Origin: HGM12587 sp964602445
GTDB taxonomy: Bacteria > Bacillota > Clostridia > Lachnospirales > Lachnospiraceae
Assembly: GCA_964602445.1 (NCBI GenBank)
Contig: CAZRQV010000033.1
Location: 1 to 19,477, forward strand
Direction of reading: 5' to 3'
Length of the DNA: 19,477 bases
The notes below the pieces were generated by a model. The model saw only the letters and a program-made list of their open reading frames with translations, was not told the DNA's origin and did no database searches. Shown in pieces: positions 1 to 6,352 of this stretch (position 1 is its first letter; every line of letters starts with the position of its first letter). A program made the position numbers and the translations under genes.

Positions 1-2
1 AT

Positions 3-623
3 GCATTTCTTTTGCTATTCAAAACAGGATTGCGTGTTAGCGAATTTTGCGGATTAACAGTTCGAGATTTGGATTTTGAAAATGAGGTTATCCATGTAAA
101 TCATCAGCTACAGAGAACCAGAAATATGAACTATGTGATTGAGACAACAAAAACGACCAGTGGAACTCGAATGATTCCTATGACAGAGGAAGTCAAAGAG
201 ATTTGTATGCGGATCGTTGCGAATCGTCCAAAACCAAAGAAAGAGCCAATCATCAGTGGTTATGGCGGATTTTTGTATCTGGATAAAAATGGAAAGCCGA
301 TGGTGGCACTGCATTGGGAAAAGTATATGCAGCACGCCAGAGATAAATATAATCGGAATCATCCGATTCAGTTGCCGCCAATCACACCTCATGTGTGCCG
401 TCATACTTATTGCACCAATATGGCAAGGATAGGAATGAATCCGAAAACACTGCAATATTTAATGGGACATTCGGATGTGGGTGTTACACTGAACATTTAT
501 ACACATCTTGGTTTGGACAGTGCCAGAGAAGAACTTGAACGATTAAAACAAGAACAATTAAAAATAGCGAAAAAAATAACCCAATTGGATGCAAAAAAGA
601 CTCCGATTTTCCAGATTTCATAA
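3..623 (+). CDS. Site-specific tyrosine recombinase/integrase, C-terminal catalytic part (5' truncated by window edge)
   Basis: Catalyses integration and excision of a mobile element by strand exchange through a covalent 3'-phosphotyrosine. The reading frame is open to the left edge, so the N-terminal arm-binding and core-binding domains lie outside the window; the TTG at 12 is not a real start. The visible catalytic domain carries the expected residues in order: the first Arg in TGLRVSEF, the HxxR box in HVCRHTY, the second His in MGHSD, and the Tyr nucleophile in NIYTH, followed by a charged helical tail. The style (HSDVGVTLNIYTHLG, then an acidic/basic helix) resembles Tn916/Tn1549-type integrases and related phage integrases. 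It ends about 160 bp before the phosphatase gene in the same direction. The family assignment is secure; the kind of element (ICE or prophage) is not. Confidence 0.93.
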   Translation, partial: AFLLLFKTGLRVSEFCGLTVRDLDFENEVIHVNHQLQRTRNMNYVIETTKTTSGTRMIPMTEEVKEICMRIVANRPKPKKEPIISGYGGFLYLDKNGKPMVALHWEKYMQHARDKYNRNHPIQLPPITPHVCRHTYCTNMARIGMNPKTLQYLMGHSDVGVTLNIYTHLGLDSAREELERLKQEQLKIAKKITQLDAKKTPIFQIS

Positions 624-756
624 GGGTTTGAGGTAGCCCGAATTTATCCCAGTTGCCCGAAAAAACACGGGAAATTATGGTAAAATATGAGAAAATCATG
701 TTACGGAGGTCAAAATGCACAAAGTGGCAAAAAGCCAGGAAATACAAGGGTTTGAG
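622..756. repeat. Direct repeat AAGGGTTTGAG (622-632 and 746-756), candidate attachment core
   Basis: Two perfect 11-bp copies lie 124 bp apart, and the base two positions before each copy is also identical (A). The first overlaps the integrase stop codon; the second lies between a strong ribosome site plus ATG (715) and the phosphatase start (781). This fits a recombination core at an element end, but the copies lie on the same side of the element, so at most one is the true junction. A chance repeat cannot be excluded. Confidence 0.35.
653..681 (+). promoter_or_regulatory. Possible sigma-70 promoter reading into the phosphatase
   Basis: A TTGCCC -35-like box (653-658) and a TATGGT -10-like box (676-681) are separated by exactly 17 bp. 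It lies in the 90 bp between the integrase stop and a strong ribosome site (GGAGG at 705-709) with an ATG at 715. Both boxes are imperfect, so this is a moderate prediction. Confidence 0.4.
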
Positions 757-780
757 AAGATAAAAGGAGATAAAAATACG

Positions 781-1260
781 ATGATTAAAGTGCTTTTTTT
801 GTGCCACGGCAACATCTGCCGTTCCCCTATGGCAGAATTCATTCTAAAAGATCTTATTTCCCGCCGCAACCAATCCGACCACTTCTTTATTTCTTCTGCC
901 GCGACCAGCACGGAAGAAATCTGGAACGGCATCGGCAATCCGGTCTATCCGCCTGCCCGTAAAATCCTTGCTGCCCACGGTATTTCCTGCAAGGGAAAAC
1001 ATGCGGTTCAGGTGAAAAAGAGCGATTATGATGATTATGATTATCTGATCTGCATGGACAGCAACAATCTTCACAACTTAAGCAGGATCATCGGGGCAGA
1101 TACGGAAGGAAAAGTGAGTTTACTTTTGGACTATACTTCCCGACCGGGAGCTTCCATTGCGGATCCTTGGTATACCGGCAATTTTACTCTCACTTATGAA
1201 GATATTGTTGATGGGTGTACTGGATTTTTGGAATATTTAGAAAAAGAAGGAAAAATTTAA
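781..1260 (+). CDS. Low-molecular-weight protein-tyrosine phosphatase
   Basis: Cytoplasmic phosphatase that removes phosphate from phosphotyrosine; in Firmicutes such enzymes often work with bacterial tyrosine kinases, though none is visible here. The N-terminus carries the P-loop signature CHGNICRS (Cys8 nucleophile to Arg14) immediately after a short beta strand, and the general-acid Asp lies in DPWYTGNF near the C-terminus. Length (159 residues) is normal for the family. The start is placed at 781 because the family begins a few residues before the P-loop and AAGGAG lies at 764-769. An in-frame ATG at 715 has a better ribosome site (GGAGG, 5-nt spacing) and would add 22 residues; that extension contains one copy of the possible attachment core. 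The gene is followed by a strong terminator, so it is probably transcribed alone. Confidence 0.92.
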   Translation: MIKVLFLCHGNICRSPMAEFILKDLISRRNQSDHFFISSAATSTEEIWNGIGNPVYPPARKILAAHGISCKGKHAVQVKKSDYDDYDYLICMDSNNLHNLSRIIGADTEGKVSLLLDYTSRPGASIADPWYTGNFTLTYEDIVDGCTGFLEYLEKEGKI

Positions 1261-1294
1261 GAAACTATAGAAAGCAGATGCTGTTTTCGGGGGG

Positions 1295-1334
1295 AAGGGC
1301 CAGTACATTTGTAATAAAATGTACCGGCCCTTTT
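1295..1334 (+). terminator. Rho-independent terminator of the phosphatase gene
   Basis: A 16-position stem (left arm 1295-1310, right arm 1317-1332) has one A/C mismatch and a 6-nt loop, and is followed by TTTT. It sits 35 bp after the phosphatase stop, between convergent genes. On the opposite strand the stem is followed by a C-rich run rather than T, so it is less convincing as a terminator for the sugar operon, although it may help there. Confidence 0.85.
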
Positions 1335-1364
1335 ATCATATAGAGAGTTATGAATACCGATCCG

Positions 1365-1419
1365 CTTTGTTCTTATAGGAACTATGAAAGGGAGGAGGGG
1401 GATATTCCTACGAACAAAG
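1365..1419. repeat. Imperfect inverted repeat at the 3' end of the fructokinase gene
   Basis: CTTTGTTC (1365-1372) pairs with GAACAAAG (1412-1419), and inside it TAGGAA (1376-1381) pairs with TTCCTA (1405-1410), leaving a purine-rich loop of 23 nt. The right arm includes the kinase stop codon. No T-run follows on the minus strand, so it is more likely a 3'-end stabilising hairpin than a classical terminator. Confidence 0.35.
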
Positions 1420-2379
1420 GGGAGTCATAAAATCGAGTAATTCTTGTTTGGAAGGAATTGCCGGAATTCCACCCCGCTTTTGTACGCACAGTGCGGCAGT
1501 AGCGTTTCCGTAAACGGCACATTCCTTTAATTCTGTCCAAGTCAGCTGTTCCAGCGGCTTTTCAAAAGATAAAAAGTGGCTTAGAAAACCGCCCCAAAAG
1601 GAGTCTCCGGCACCGGTCGTATCCACAGCATTTACGGAAAATCCGGAAATCCGTTCTTTGTGAGTGTTGTCTGCAAGTAATACGCCGCTGCTTCCAAGAG
1701 TGATTGCCACTAATTTTGGTCCGACTGCCAGCAGCTGATCTGCGGCCGACTCATAATTGGAACATCCGGTGATCAGAAGAGCTTCTTCATCGGAGACCTT
1801 CATCACATCAGCATAAGGGAGCATAGATTTTATTTGTTGCACTGCCAGTGTACGATTTTTCCATAAAGATTCCCGATAGTTAGGATCATAGGAAATGAGT
1901 GCACCGGATTTTTTAGCGGTGGTTACCGCTTCCATGGTAGCAGTGCGGACCGGTTCATCGGTCAGGGAAAGAGAACCAAAATGGAAGATTTTGCAGCTGG
2001 AAAGCAGTGGGAGATGTAATTCTTCTGCCTGCAGCTGGGTATCTGCGCCTGGTTTTCGGGCGAAAGAAAACTGCCGTTCCCCATCGGGATTGATGGATAC
2101 AAAGGCCAGTGTAGTAAAACAGCCGGCATCTTCTAAAAGATTTGAAGTTCCGATACCTTCTGCCTGCAAGGTCTGTTTCAGATAAGTACCGTGCATATCA
2201 GAACCGACTTTTCCGATAAATTCTGTGCGGTAACCCATGTGACTTGCTACGGTCAGCAGATTTGCCGGCGCACCGCCGGGATTTTGTTCAAATAATCGTT
2301 TTCCGTTTTCGCTTTTTCCGGCTTCGGTAAAATCAATCAGCAGTTCGCCTAAGGCAGCGATATCAACCTCTTTTTCCAT
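1408..2379 (-). CDS. PfkB-family carbohydrate kinase, probably fructokinase
   Basis: ATP-dependent sugar kinase, here most likely converting fructose to fructose 6-phosphate. The N-terminal ALGELLIDF strand, the substrate-site segment NPGGAPAN, the GKVGSDMHG motif and the C-terminal signature DTTGAGDSFWGGF (Asp253 to the catalytic base Asp259) are all present. Length of 323 residues is normal for bacterial fructokinases. It is the last gene of a three-gene minus-strand operon and overlaps the end of the symporter gene by 17 bp; a GGAGG sequence lies just upstream of the ATG inside that overlap, indicating translational coupling. The dehydrogenase and symporter upstream support a role as the final step of polyol or ketose catabolism. 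Specificity for fructose rather than another ketohexose is inferred from the motifs and context. Confidence 0.88.
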   Translation of the reverse strand: MEKEVDIAALGELLIDFTEAGKSENGKRLFEQNPGGAPANLLTVASHMGYRTEFIGKVGSDMHGTYLKQTLQAEGIGTSNLLEDAGCFTTLAFVSINPDGERQFSFARKPGADTQLQAEELHLPLLSSCKIFHFGSLSLTDEPVRTATMEAVTTAKKSGALISYDPNYRESLWKNRTLAVQQIKSMLPYADVMKVSDEEALLITGCSNYESAADQLLAVGPKLVAITLGSSGVLLADNTHKERISGFSVNAVDTTGAGDSFWGGFLSHFLSFEKPLEQLTWTELKECAVYGNATAALCVQKRGGIPAIPSKQELLDFMTPLCS

Positions 2380-3727
2380 TTTTTAAGTCCTCCATAATTT
2401 CATTATAACGTTTTTTGTTTAAACGATAGAAAAACAGCACAATGGCGGTAACAACCCAGAGAACACCCGGAATTGTAGTAAATGCATGTTTCATGATAGA
2501 AAGTACGGTTGAATTCTGCTGCTGGTTTGCAACATAACCGTAATTGCCAAGCAATGCGGCAAGCAGGGCAGTACCGATGGCCATTCCCACCTTATTTCCG
2601 AGGGAGATAAATGCATACTGGAATCCGTCATTTCGAAGTCCGGTTTTCCATTCCCCGTATTCAACGCAATCCGGAATGATCGCATAGATCGCAGTGTTGA
2701 ACCCTGAGAAGAAAAACTGTGTGATTCCTGCCAGTGCGTAAAAGATCATTGGGGATTCCTTTACATTAAAGAAAAACATAGCGATCATAAAAATTCCTGT
2801 AAAGAGAGCGAACACAGAGGCAGTATGTCCTTTGTTGTTCAGCTTTTTAAATACCGGCTGGAAGCATGCAGCACCGATGATGGAAGGAATGATAATGCAC
2901 ATGGAGTAAGTTGTATAATAAGAAGCATTTCCTTCTACATAAGTAAAATAATATAAAATGTCAGCGTTTCTTCCATATAAGGTGAAACCAAACAGAATCT
3001 GACCAATGAGTGCTAATAAATACGGACGATTCTGCAGAACCGCTTTTAACTGAACTTTCAGGCTAATCTTTTCTTTTTCCGGAATGGTTACCTGTTCTTT
3101 TGTTTTTGCAAAGCAGAAGAAATGACAGGCAGTGAAAATGCATCCATAGATGACAGCGACCAGAAGATAGCCGGCTTTTACGTTTTGATTTCCCAGTCGG
3201 TTGATCAGTGGAACGGTAATGATGTTGATGATGCCGATGGCGATCATAGCAGCTACAGATCGGGATGTGTTGATCTGGGCACGTTCATCAATATCCTGTG
3301 TCATTGCACCGCAAAGTGTGCCGTAAGGAATGTTAACACAAGTATAACCTAATACAAGCAGGCAGTAAGTAATGGTCATATAGAGGATTTTTCCGGTATT
3401 TGACCAGTCAGGGTGTGCCCAGAAGCAAAGGATCAGAAGCAGCGAAGTGATCGGTGCAGCGATCAGAAGCCATGGACGGTAACGTCCCCACTTGGATTTT
3501 GTTTTATCGGTCAGTCCGCCTACAATCGGATCGTTGATGGCATCCCAGAATCTGGAAAAGAGCATCAGTGCCGAGACGGCAGACATACTGATTCCGAATA
3601 CGTCGGTATAAAAGATCATAAGAAAGTTGCTGACAAACATCCAGCTGAAATTACAGCCGACATCCCCAAAGCCGTAAGCAATTTTGCTAATCAACGGCAC
3701 TTTTCCATTGGTAGTTTTTTGTTCCAT
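2363..3727 (-). CDS. GPH-family (MelB-like) sugar:cation symporter
   Basis: Inner-membrane transporter of the glycoside-pentoside-hexuronide:cation symporter group in the major facilitator superfamily. The N-terminus has the family hallmarks: a KIAYGFGDVGCN helix start, the DAINDPIVGGLTDKTKSKWG loop, which carries the Asp residues and basic patch typical of MelB-type carriers, and GRYRPWLL after it. About twelve hydrophobic segments run through the 454 residues, the usual family length. The start is supported by GGAGAAGG a few bases upstream. It lies 28 bp downstream of the dehydrogenase stop and overlaps the fructokinase start. The substrate cannot be read from the sequence; by context it should be the polyol, or a glycoside or sugar, feeding the dehydrogenase and kinase. 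Confidence 0.9.
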   Translation of the reverse strand: MEQKTTNGKVPLISKIAYGFGDVGCNFSWMFVSNFLMIFYTDVFGISMSAVSALMLFSRFWDAINDPIVGGLTDKTKSKWGRYRPWLLIAAPITSLLLILCFWAHPDWSNTGKILYMTITYCLLVLGYTCVNIPYGTLCGAMTQDIDERAQINTSRSVAAMIAIGIINIITVPLINRLGNQNVKAGYLLVAVIYGCIFTACHFFCFAKTKEQVTIPEKEKISLKVQLKAVLQNRPYLLALIGQILFGFTLYGRNADILYYFTYVEGNASYYTTYSMCIIIPSIIGAACFQPVFKKLNNKGHTASVFALFTGIFMIAMFFFNVKESPMIFYALAGITQFFFSGFNTAIYAIIPDCVEYGEWKTGLRNDGFQYAFISLGNKVGMAIGTALLAALLGNYGYVANQQQNSTVLSIMKHAFTTIPGVLWVVTAIVLFFYRLNKKRYNEIMEDLKNGKRG

Positions 3728-3755
3728 AGTGTTTCCTTCTCCTATTTTATAAACA

Positions 3756-4784
3756 TTATTTTTCCTGAACGTTAATGATAACTTTCATGGTTGTTTCACG
3801 ATGAGCATCAATGTATTCATAAGCCTTCAGATAATCCTGAAATGCAAATGTCTTAGAAATCAATGGTTTTAAATGAACTTTGTTTTCGTTCACCAATGCA
3901 ATGGCATCTACATAATCATCGTGGCGGTACATCATGGTACTTTTAATGTCCAGTTCATGGTCGTTGGCTACCGCAAGATCGATTTCCGCCATACCTGCAA
4001 AAACAGCGACCAGTACAATGATGCTTCCTTTTCTTGCATATTTGATTGCCTGTCCCATGGTAATGTTATTGCCGGCACAGTCATAGATCACATCTGCTTT
4101 ATCCGGACCAAAGGCTTCGATCATAGCTTCACCGAAATCTTTTTCTTTGGTATTGACACAGACATCGATTCCGCATTCGGCTGCCTTTTCCAGTCGGAGA
4201 TCGCTGACATCAGTGATCATAACTTTGGCAGCCCCCATTCCTTTGGCGGTCTGTGCGACCAGATTTCCGATCGGACCTGCACCAAGCACTGCAATGTTCA
4301 TGCCTGTTACATCTCCGACCTGTTTTACTCCGTGAACGGCAACCGCCAGCGGTTCGATCATGGCGCCTTCTTCATAAGACATTTCTTCCGGAATTGGTGT
4401 CACTTTTGATGCATCTACTGCGAAATATTCTGAAGCAGTTCCGGTCGTCTGGAATCCCATGACTTTCAGTTCTTCGCAGAGATTGTATTTTCCGTGTCTG
4501 CAAGGGTAGCAGTGACCGCAGTAAACCTGTGGTTCGATGGTTACTTTCTGTCCTTTGAAAAATCCGGTTACATTTTTGCCAAGTTCTGTGATTTCACCGG
4601 AAACTTCGTGTCCCTGAGTGACCGGATATTTGGTAAATGGGTGTTTTCCGTGATAAACATGAATGTCTGAACCACAGATACCGATATTCATGATCTTAAT
4701 CAGTACCTGATCGTCTTTTAATTCCGGTACAGGAACTTCTCTAAAAATAATTTCGCCTGGGTTTGTCATTAATTGCTGTAACAT
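3756..4784 (-). CDS. Zinc-dependent medium-chain alcohol/polyol dehydrogenase (sorbitol-dehydrogenase-like)
   Basis: Oxidises a secondary alcohol, probably a sugar alcohol, with NAD+. Catalytic zinc ligands are visible as Cys37 in GICGSD and His59-Glu60 in GHEVSG; the structural zinc loop has Cys89, Cys92, Cys95 and Cys103 (CGHCYPC then NLC). The Rossmann fold starts at GAGPIG and ends in an acidic ITDVSD, favouring NAD over NADP. At 342 residues it matches sorbitol/L-iditol and threonine dehydrogenases. The start is ATG 4784: the in-frame TTG at 4799 overlaps the GGAGG ribosome site (4793-4797), which sits 8 nt from the ATG. It is the first gene of the sugar operon, directly behind the ROK operator. 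Threonine or butanediol dehydrogenase activity is possible from sequence alone; the fructokinase and symporter make a hexitol more likely. Confidence 0.88.
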   Translation of the reverse strand: MLQQLMTNPGEIIFREVPVPELKDDQVLIKIMNIGICGSDIHVYHGKHPFTKYPVTQGHEVSGEITELGKNVTGFFKGQKVTIEPQVYCGHCYPCRHGKYNLCEELKVMGFQTTGTASEYFAVDASKVTPIPEEMSYEEGAMIEPLAVAVHGVKQVGDVTGMNIAVLGAGPIGNLVAQTAKGMGAAKVMITDVSDLRLEKAAECGIDVCVNTKEKDFGEAMIEAFGPDKADVIYDCAGNNITMGQAIKYARKGSIIVLVAVFAGMAEIDLAVANDHELDIKSTMMYRHDDYVDAIALVNENKVHLKPLISKTFAFQDYLKAYEYIDAHRETTMKVIINVQEK

Positions 4785-4803
4785 TTGATCTACCTCCAAA
4801 ATA

Positions 4804-4827
4804 CTTTTATTAAATGTTTTATTAAAG
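4804..4827 (-). promoter_or_regulatory. Operator of the sugar operon (ROK repressor site 1)
   Basis: Read on the minus strand, the 24-bp site has halves CTTTAATAAAAC and ATTTAATAAAAG. It matches the site upstream of the ROK gene at 20 of 24 positions, with the central AAACATTT identical. The site lies between the -10 box and the ribosome site, so a bound repressor would cover the transcription start. It is also an imperfect palindrome (18 of 24 positions self-complementary), as expected for a dimeric ROK regulator. Binding itself is inferred. Confidence 0.7.
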
Positions 4828-4834
4828 TAATTAC

Positions 4835-4863
4835 ATTATTGCGGTAAAATTAAAAAAAGTCAA
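4835..4863 (-). promoter_or_regulatory. Promoter of the dehydrogenase-symporter-fructokinase operon
   Basis: On the minus strand, TTGACT (4863-4858) and AATAAT (4840-4835) are separated by exactly 17 bp. The -10 box is 7 bp upstream of the ROK operator, and the dehydrogenase ATG is about 50 bp downstream of it. No obvious catabolite-repression (CcpA) element was seen nearby. Confidence 0.72.
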
Positions 4864-4944
4864 TAGGGTTTGGTTGATTTCTTCCTATTTCACAAAAATT
4901 CGATTTGATATTTGTGCAAACAACACAAAAAGCAGTGGAAAACA

Positions 4945-4981
4945 GAAAAAAAGAACTGTCACCATGGAAAGTGACAGTTCT
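4945..4981 (-). terminator. Rho-independent terminator of the ROK regulator gene
   Basis: A perfect 11-bp stem (4952-4962 with 4971-4981) and an 8-nt loop are followed, on the minus strand, by a run of seven T. It starts about 19 bp after the ROK stop codon and separates the regulator transcript from the sugar operon downstream in the same direction. Confidence 0.88.
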
Positions 4982-4999
4982 ATGAGAAAATATGAAAGT

Positions 5000-6106
5000 T
5001 TAAGACAGGGTGTTGATGAATTCATAGAGAAAATGTTTGGCTGCACCTACGGCAGATGCCTCCCGTCGGTAGGAGCAGTTTTTCAGATATCGTACATCGT
5101 GATCAAATCCGTTGTAAGATAATACTTTTTCAGACAAGGCCATCATATGTTCCGATAGATAACCACCGGCTTCTCCGCCAAGAATGAGATCTGTATCATA
5201 GGCCATACGCAGATTGGAGATCAGGATTGCCAGATAGTTCAGATATTCATCTAGTTTCTTCAGGATCGCAGGATCTCCCTGAGCCGCTTTTTGCATAAAT
5301 TGTTCCACGGAATCTACAGCTGCATCCGTTAAGACACTGGCAGCACAGTAAGCATCGGCACAGCCGGCTTTTCCGCAGTAGCATTTTTTTCCGCCTGGAA
5401 CCAGAATCATATGGCCAAATTCTCCTGCTTTCTGATTTTGTCCGGAAACCAGCTGTCCGTTGATACAGAACGCACCACCCAATGTGTTGTTTAAAGAAAG
5501 ATAGACCGCATTGGGATATTTGTTCAGATCTTCTGCTAACATTGCTGCATTGGCATCGTTTTCGAAATAGACTGGCAGGGAAAATGCCTGTTCCAGAAAA
5601 CTTAAACTATAATTTTCCAGATTCAGCGCATGAGATTTGCTGACCAGATGGCTGTCACGGTTAATGATTCCCGGAATTGAAATTCCGATTCCGAGAATTT
5701 TTTTCGGTTCTACAGTATCTTTTAAGAAAGAATCTGTAAGTTCTGCCACTGTTTGACAATAAGACAGATCCGGAGAAAATTTCAGGCGAACCCGTTCCGT
5801 TTTTTCGATTTCACACTTAAGATTGATCAGAGACATTCCTACATGATTTGCTGTGATCATAATTCCTACGGCATATCGGTAGGATGGATTCATGCTGAGA
5901 CGTTTGGCTTTGCGTCCGCCGGTAGACTCATATTCCCCGGATTCCAGGATAATCCCGGAGGAGATCAGGTCGTTTACATTTGAGAGAACGGTAGGCATGC
6001 TCAGATTCAGCATTTTTGAAAGTTCAGCTTTTGAAGTCGTTTGACTGTTTATGATATAATTTAAAATCCTTGATTTGGTAAGTTGTTTTTTTTCTGTTCC
6101 TGCCAT
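5000..6106 (-). CDS. ROK-family transcriptional repressor (NagC/XylR type)
   Basis: DNA-binding regulator whose sugar-kinase-like domain senses a carbohydrate ligand. Residues about 10-60 form a winged helix-turn-helix (TTSKAELSKMLNLSMPTV is the helix-turn-helix core), followed by a wing ending in GGRKAKRL. The ROK domain includes IGISIPGI (139-147), FENDANAAM (181-189) and the zinc motif with His232, Cys242, Cys244 and Cys249 (CYCGKAGC). Length of 368 residues is typical of the regulators, which are longer than ROK kinases. The start ATG has AAAGGAG upstream. It lies next to the sugar operon with its own promoter and terminator, and the same 24-bp operator occurs at both promoters, so it most likely represses the operon and itself until the sugar or its product binds. 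The effector is unknown. Confidence 0.9.
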   Translation of the reverse strand: MAGTEKKQLTKSRILNYIINSQTTSKAELSKMLNLSMPTVLSNVNDLISSGIILESGEYESTGGRKAKRLSMNPSYRYAVGIMITANHVGMSLINLKCEIEKTERVRLKFSPDLSYCQTVAELTDSFLKDTVEPKKILGIGISIPGIINRDSHLVSKSHALNLENYSLSFLEQAFSLPVYFENDANAAMLAEDLNKYPNAVYLSLNNTLGGAFCINGQLVSGQNQKAGEFGHMILVPGGKKCYCGKAGCADAYCAASVLTDAAVDSVEQFMQKAAQGDPAILKKLDEYLNYLAILISNLRMAYDTDLILGGEAGGYLSEHMMALSEKVLSYNGFDHDVRYLKNCSYRREASAVGAAKHFLYEFINTLS

Positions 6107-6116
6107 GAGTTGGCTC

Positions 6117-6140
6117 CTTTGATAAAATGTTTGATAAAAG
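6117..6140 (-). promoter_or_regulatory. Autoregulatory operator of the ROK gene (site 2)
   Basis: Read on the minus strand, the halves are CTTTTATCAAAC and ATTTTATCAAAG. The site begins 1 bp downstream of the -10 box and its last bases merge with the AAAGGAG ribosome site of the ROK gene, so binding would block the start of transcription. It shares 20 of 24 positions with the operator of the sugar operon. Confidence 0.68.
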
Positions 6141-6141
6141 A

Positions 6142-6170
6142 ATAGTAACGGTTCGGAGCCAATTTGTAAA
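6142..6170 (-). promoter_or_regulatory. Promoter of the ROK regulator gene
   Basis: On the minus strand, TTTACA (6170-6165) and TACTAT (6147-6142) are spaced by 17 bp. The boxes lie directly upstream of operator site 2 and about 40 bp from the ROK ATG. Confidence 0.65.
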
Positions 6171-6352
6171 GAGCAGATTCCTGTTTTTATGAAATTTGAA
6201 ATGCGAAAGGCAGGAAAAAATAAGATACGGAAAAAGAATAATTTGAAAATCTATACAAAAACAGTAGCTAATTTCCTATAAAATGCGGTATGATATAAGA
6301 GGATTATTTTGAGCAAATGAAACAAGATTGAATGAAGAGAGGACTTTTGCAT

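Larger units (their letters stand above)
1..756 (+). mobile_element. End of an integrated genetic element (ICE or prophage), continuing left of the window
   Basis: The window opens inside a tyrosine integrase gene whose 3' end lies close to a chromosomal-looking phosphatase gene, the usual layout at one end of an integrative element. An 11-bp direct repeat (AAGGGTTTGAG) occurs at 622-632, just at the integrase stop, and again at 746-756, just before the phosphatase; either copy could be the attachment core. Between them lie two copies of GCCCGAA (636-642 and 655-661) that could be arm-type binding sites. The right boundary is inferred: without the other end of the element the core cannot be fixed, and the rest of the element lies outside the window. 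Confidence 0.5.

Noticed and set aside
3873..4409. 178-codon plus-strand frame inside the dehydrogenase gene
   Set aside because: It is antisense to a well-supported zinc dehydrogenase with all motifs, and has Phe/His/Cys-rich composition typical of antisense frames.
4785..4799. TTG start for the dehydrogenase
   Set aside because: The codon overlaps the GGAGG ribosome site that serves the ATG at 4784.
6247..6300. Promoter for the GH13-like gene
   Set aside because: TATGAT (6289-6294) and TATAAA (6277-6282) are possible -10 boxes, but no acceptable -35 box at 16-18 bp was found. A promoter is expected here but could not be placed.
6332..6352. ATG at 6332 as the start of the GH13-like gene
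   Set aside because: It has no clear ribosome site, and the purine-rich GAGAGGA that it would encode is well placed as the ribosome site of the ATG at 6353.
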